From Armatimonadota bacterium (GTDB taxonomy: Bacteria > Armatimonadota > UBA5829): 6,615 bases of DNA. Below, piece after piece: positions 5,620-6,615 of this stretch. Location of the stretch: contig JAOAGX010000122.1 in assembly GCA_026415535.1 (NCBI GenBank), positions 1 through 6,615 on the forward strand, given 5' to 3'. A model generated the notes under the pieces. The model had not been told where the DNA came from and did no database searches. It saw only the letters and a list, made by a program, of their open reading frames with translations. Position 1 is the stretch's first letter. Each line of letters starts with the position of its first letter. The position numbers were made by a program, and so were the translations under genes.

Positions 5620-6375
5620 ATGGCAACTGAAAAGAACGAAAAAAAAGAATACGTGGTGCGCACAAAGGACCTTTACAAAGAATTTGTTATGGGAGATACG
5701 GTCCTGCAAGCGCTCAAGGGCATTCAGCTTGACATTTACCGCGGTGAGTATATCTCAATTATGGGACCTTCCGGATCGGGCAAGTCCACGTTGTTCAACA
5801 TGATCGGCGGCCTAGATAAGCCCACCTCCGGCACCGTTTTCATAAACGATGTTGATATGGCTCAGCTCGACGCTCAGGAACTGGCTTATCTTCGATGTCG
5901 TACGATCGGATATATATTCCAGAGCTTCAACCTGATACCGGTTATGACGGCACTGGAGAACGTGGTGTTGCCCACAATTTTCGCCGGAGTCCCGCAGGAC
6001 GAGGGGATCGAGCGCGGAATTGAACTATTAAATATGGTCGGCTTGGGCGACCGACTACATCATAAGCCTACTGAGCTCTCCGGCGGTCAACAGCAACGAG
6101 TGGCATGTGCGAGAGCACTGGCCAACAATCCCGCCATTATACTTGCAGACGAACCGACGGGAAACCTTGACCTCAAGACGGGTAAGGAGATTATCGATCT
6201 TCTGAAGAGACTCAACAAGGAGCAGGGCGTTACGGTCATTTCCGCAACCCACGACCTCAAAATGATCGATATTTCGGATCGCATTGTCTGGATTCGAGAC
6301 GGTCAGGTCGAGCGAATCGAAGACCGCGAGGACGTTGAGCTAAGAGTAGGTATGATGGAGCACGAGGAGGAGTAA
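5620..6375 (+). CDS. ABC transporter ATP-binding protein (MacB/LolD type)
   Basis: A complete 251-residue cytoplasmic ATPase with every motif intact: Walker A GPSGSGKST (49-57), Q-loop Gln101 in FQSFN, signature LSGGQQQR (153-160), Walker B IILADEP (173-179), D-loop NLD (182-184) and H-loop His211 in SATHD. The pairing of PTGNLDLKTGKEI (179-191) with FNLIPVMTALENV (103-115) is typical of the MacB/LolD/FtsE group that drives FtsX-like permeases. It is therefore the natural partner of the permease just upstream, probably acting as a dimer on a permease dimer. The C-terminal 20 residues (EDREDVELRVGMMEHEEE) are strongly acidic and go beyond the minimal domain. The start is ATG with a strong GAGGTGA ribosome site nine bases upstream. 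The gene ends 19 bp before the end of a convergent gene. No periplasmic adaptor (MacA-like) gene is visible. I have not assigned a gene symbol because the substrate is unknown. Confidence 0.95.
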   Translation: MATEKNEKKEYVVRTKDLYKEFVMGDTVLQALKGIQLDIYRGEYISIMGPSGSGKSTLFNMIGGLDKPTSGTVFINDVDMAQLDAQELAYLRCRTIGYIFQSFNLIPVMTALENVVLPTIFAGVPQDEGIERGIELLNMVGLGDRLHHKPTELSGGQQQRVACARALANNPAIILADEPTGNLDLKTGKEIIDLLKRLNKEQGVTVISATHDLKMIDISDRIVWIRDGQVERIEDREDVELRVGMMEHEEE

Positions 6376-6379
6376 TCGT

Positions 6380-6408
6380 AAGAACACGGCTGATTTACAA
6401 ATGTTCTT
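6380..6408. terminator. Weak inverted repeat between convergent genes, possible bidirectional terminator
   Basis: AAGAACA at 6380-6386 is the exact complement of TGTTCTT at 6402-6408, giving a 7-bp stem with a 15-nt loop. It lies just after the ATPase stop and overlaps the last codons of the convergent gene. The stem is AT-rich and there is no T-run, so termination by this hairpin alone is doubtful. Position between convergent genes is the main argument. Confidence 0.25.
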
Positions 6409-6580
6409 CGTCCGCGTTGACTCTCTCGATATTTACAGCACGTCCTGTTTGAGGATCGATGTCGATCACAACACCCTGGAGGAGCACCGACCCCTCCGCC
6501 ACGGAGAACTTTCCGGTAATCTGTGTTAGAAACCTGGCGATTACCTCGCTTTTGTCCAGTCCTAGGACAGAGTCGTGAAC
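6395..6580 (-). CDS. 3' part of an unidentified gene, cut off by the contig end
   Basis: On the minus strand the frame is open from the adapter junction at 6580 to a TAA stop at 6397-6395 and gives 61 genuine residues, beginning VHDSVLGLDKSEVIARF and ending IERVNADEEHL. The apparent upstream start (GTG at 6595 and the residues MYKRQ) is translated adapter, not gene. No native start codon with a ribosome site is seen within the genomic part, so the true N-terminus is missing. The fragment has a predicted helix (SEVIARFLTQITG), then a beta-rich end with VLLQGVVIDIDPQTGRAV, and an acidic C-terminus. No family is recognised. Coding is supported by the open frame and balanced composition, but a 61-residue frame is short evidence. 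Confidence 0.45.
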   Translation of the reverse strand, partial: VHDSVLGLDKSEVIARFLTQITGKFSVAEGSVLLQGVVIDIDPQTGRAVNIERVNADEEHL

Positions 6581-6615
6581 CTGTCTCTTATACACATCTC
6601 CGAGCCCACGAGACC
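6581..6615. other. Illumina Nextera transposase adapter (sequencing artefact)
   Basis: From 6581 the sequence reads CTGTCTCTTATACACATCT, the 19-bp Tn5 mosaic end used in Nextera libraries. It continues at 6600-6614 with CCGAGCCCACGAGAC, the read-through adapter on the i7 side. Base 6615 would be the first base of the index. This is library sequence left untrimmed in the assembly. It is not a natural mobile element and should be masked. Confidence 0.97.

Noticed and set aside
6581..6599. Tn5 mosaic end read as evidence of a natural transposon
   Set aside because: It is followed directly by the Nextera-specific adapter tail and the end of the sequence, so it is library construction, not biology.
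1..6615. CRISPR arrays, tRNA or rRNA genes
   Set aside because: No regularly spaced direct repeats, cloverleaf-like T-loop patterns or conserved rRNA segments were seen on reading the window; gaps are too short and of the wrong composition.

Overview
The window is bacterial DNA of roughly balanced GC. It holds four complete plus-strand genes, the tail of a fifth at the left edge, and a truncated minus-strand gene at the right edge. The last 35 bases are not genomic: they match the Illumina Nextera transposase adapter, so this is the end of a metagenome, single-cell or draft contig. The gene types (an OPT-like membrane transporter, a distinctive PqqD-family protein beginning its domain with RNPLIEW, and an unusual FtsX-type permease) remind me of Armatimonadota or neighbouring phyla. 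That placement is from memory and weak, because no rRNA or marker gene is present.

Layout. 1-147 is the C-terminal tail of an upstream protein ending in a GEP repeat. 264-2240 is a 658-residue polytopic transporter resembling the oligopeptide transporter (OPT) family, started by TTG. 2241-2390 is intergenic and carries a degenerate inverted repeat. 2391-3293 is a soluble 300-residue protein made of two tandem copies of one fold. 3294-3473 is intergenic with repeated AAGTTACT motifs. 3474-3905 is a PqqD-family (winged-helix, RRE-like) protein. 3886-5502 overlaps it and encodes a FtsX/MacB-type ABC permease whose large extracytoplasmic region has SLBB-like ends and an internal repeat. 5620-6375 is the matching MacB/LolD-type ATPase. 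6395-6580 is the 3' part of a convergent unknown gene running into the adapter.

How the genes may work together. The permease and ATPase look like the two halves of one type VII (mechanotransmission) ABC system. The PqqD-like gene overlaps the permease gene, so translation of the two is probably coupled. PqqD-family domains usually bind peptides for a modifying enzyme or transporter, yet no radical SAM enzyme, peptidase or convincing precursor peptide is visible here. The most unusual content is therefore the PqqD-permease-ATPase cassette and the permease's atypical extracytoplasmic domain. The OPT-like gene and the duplicated-domain gene lie on the same strand but are separated by 150-180 bp gaps, so a shared operon is possible but not shown.
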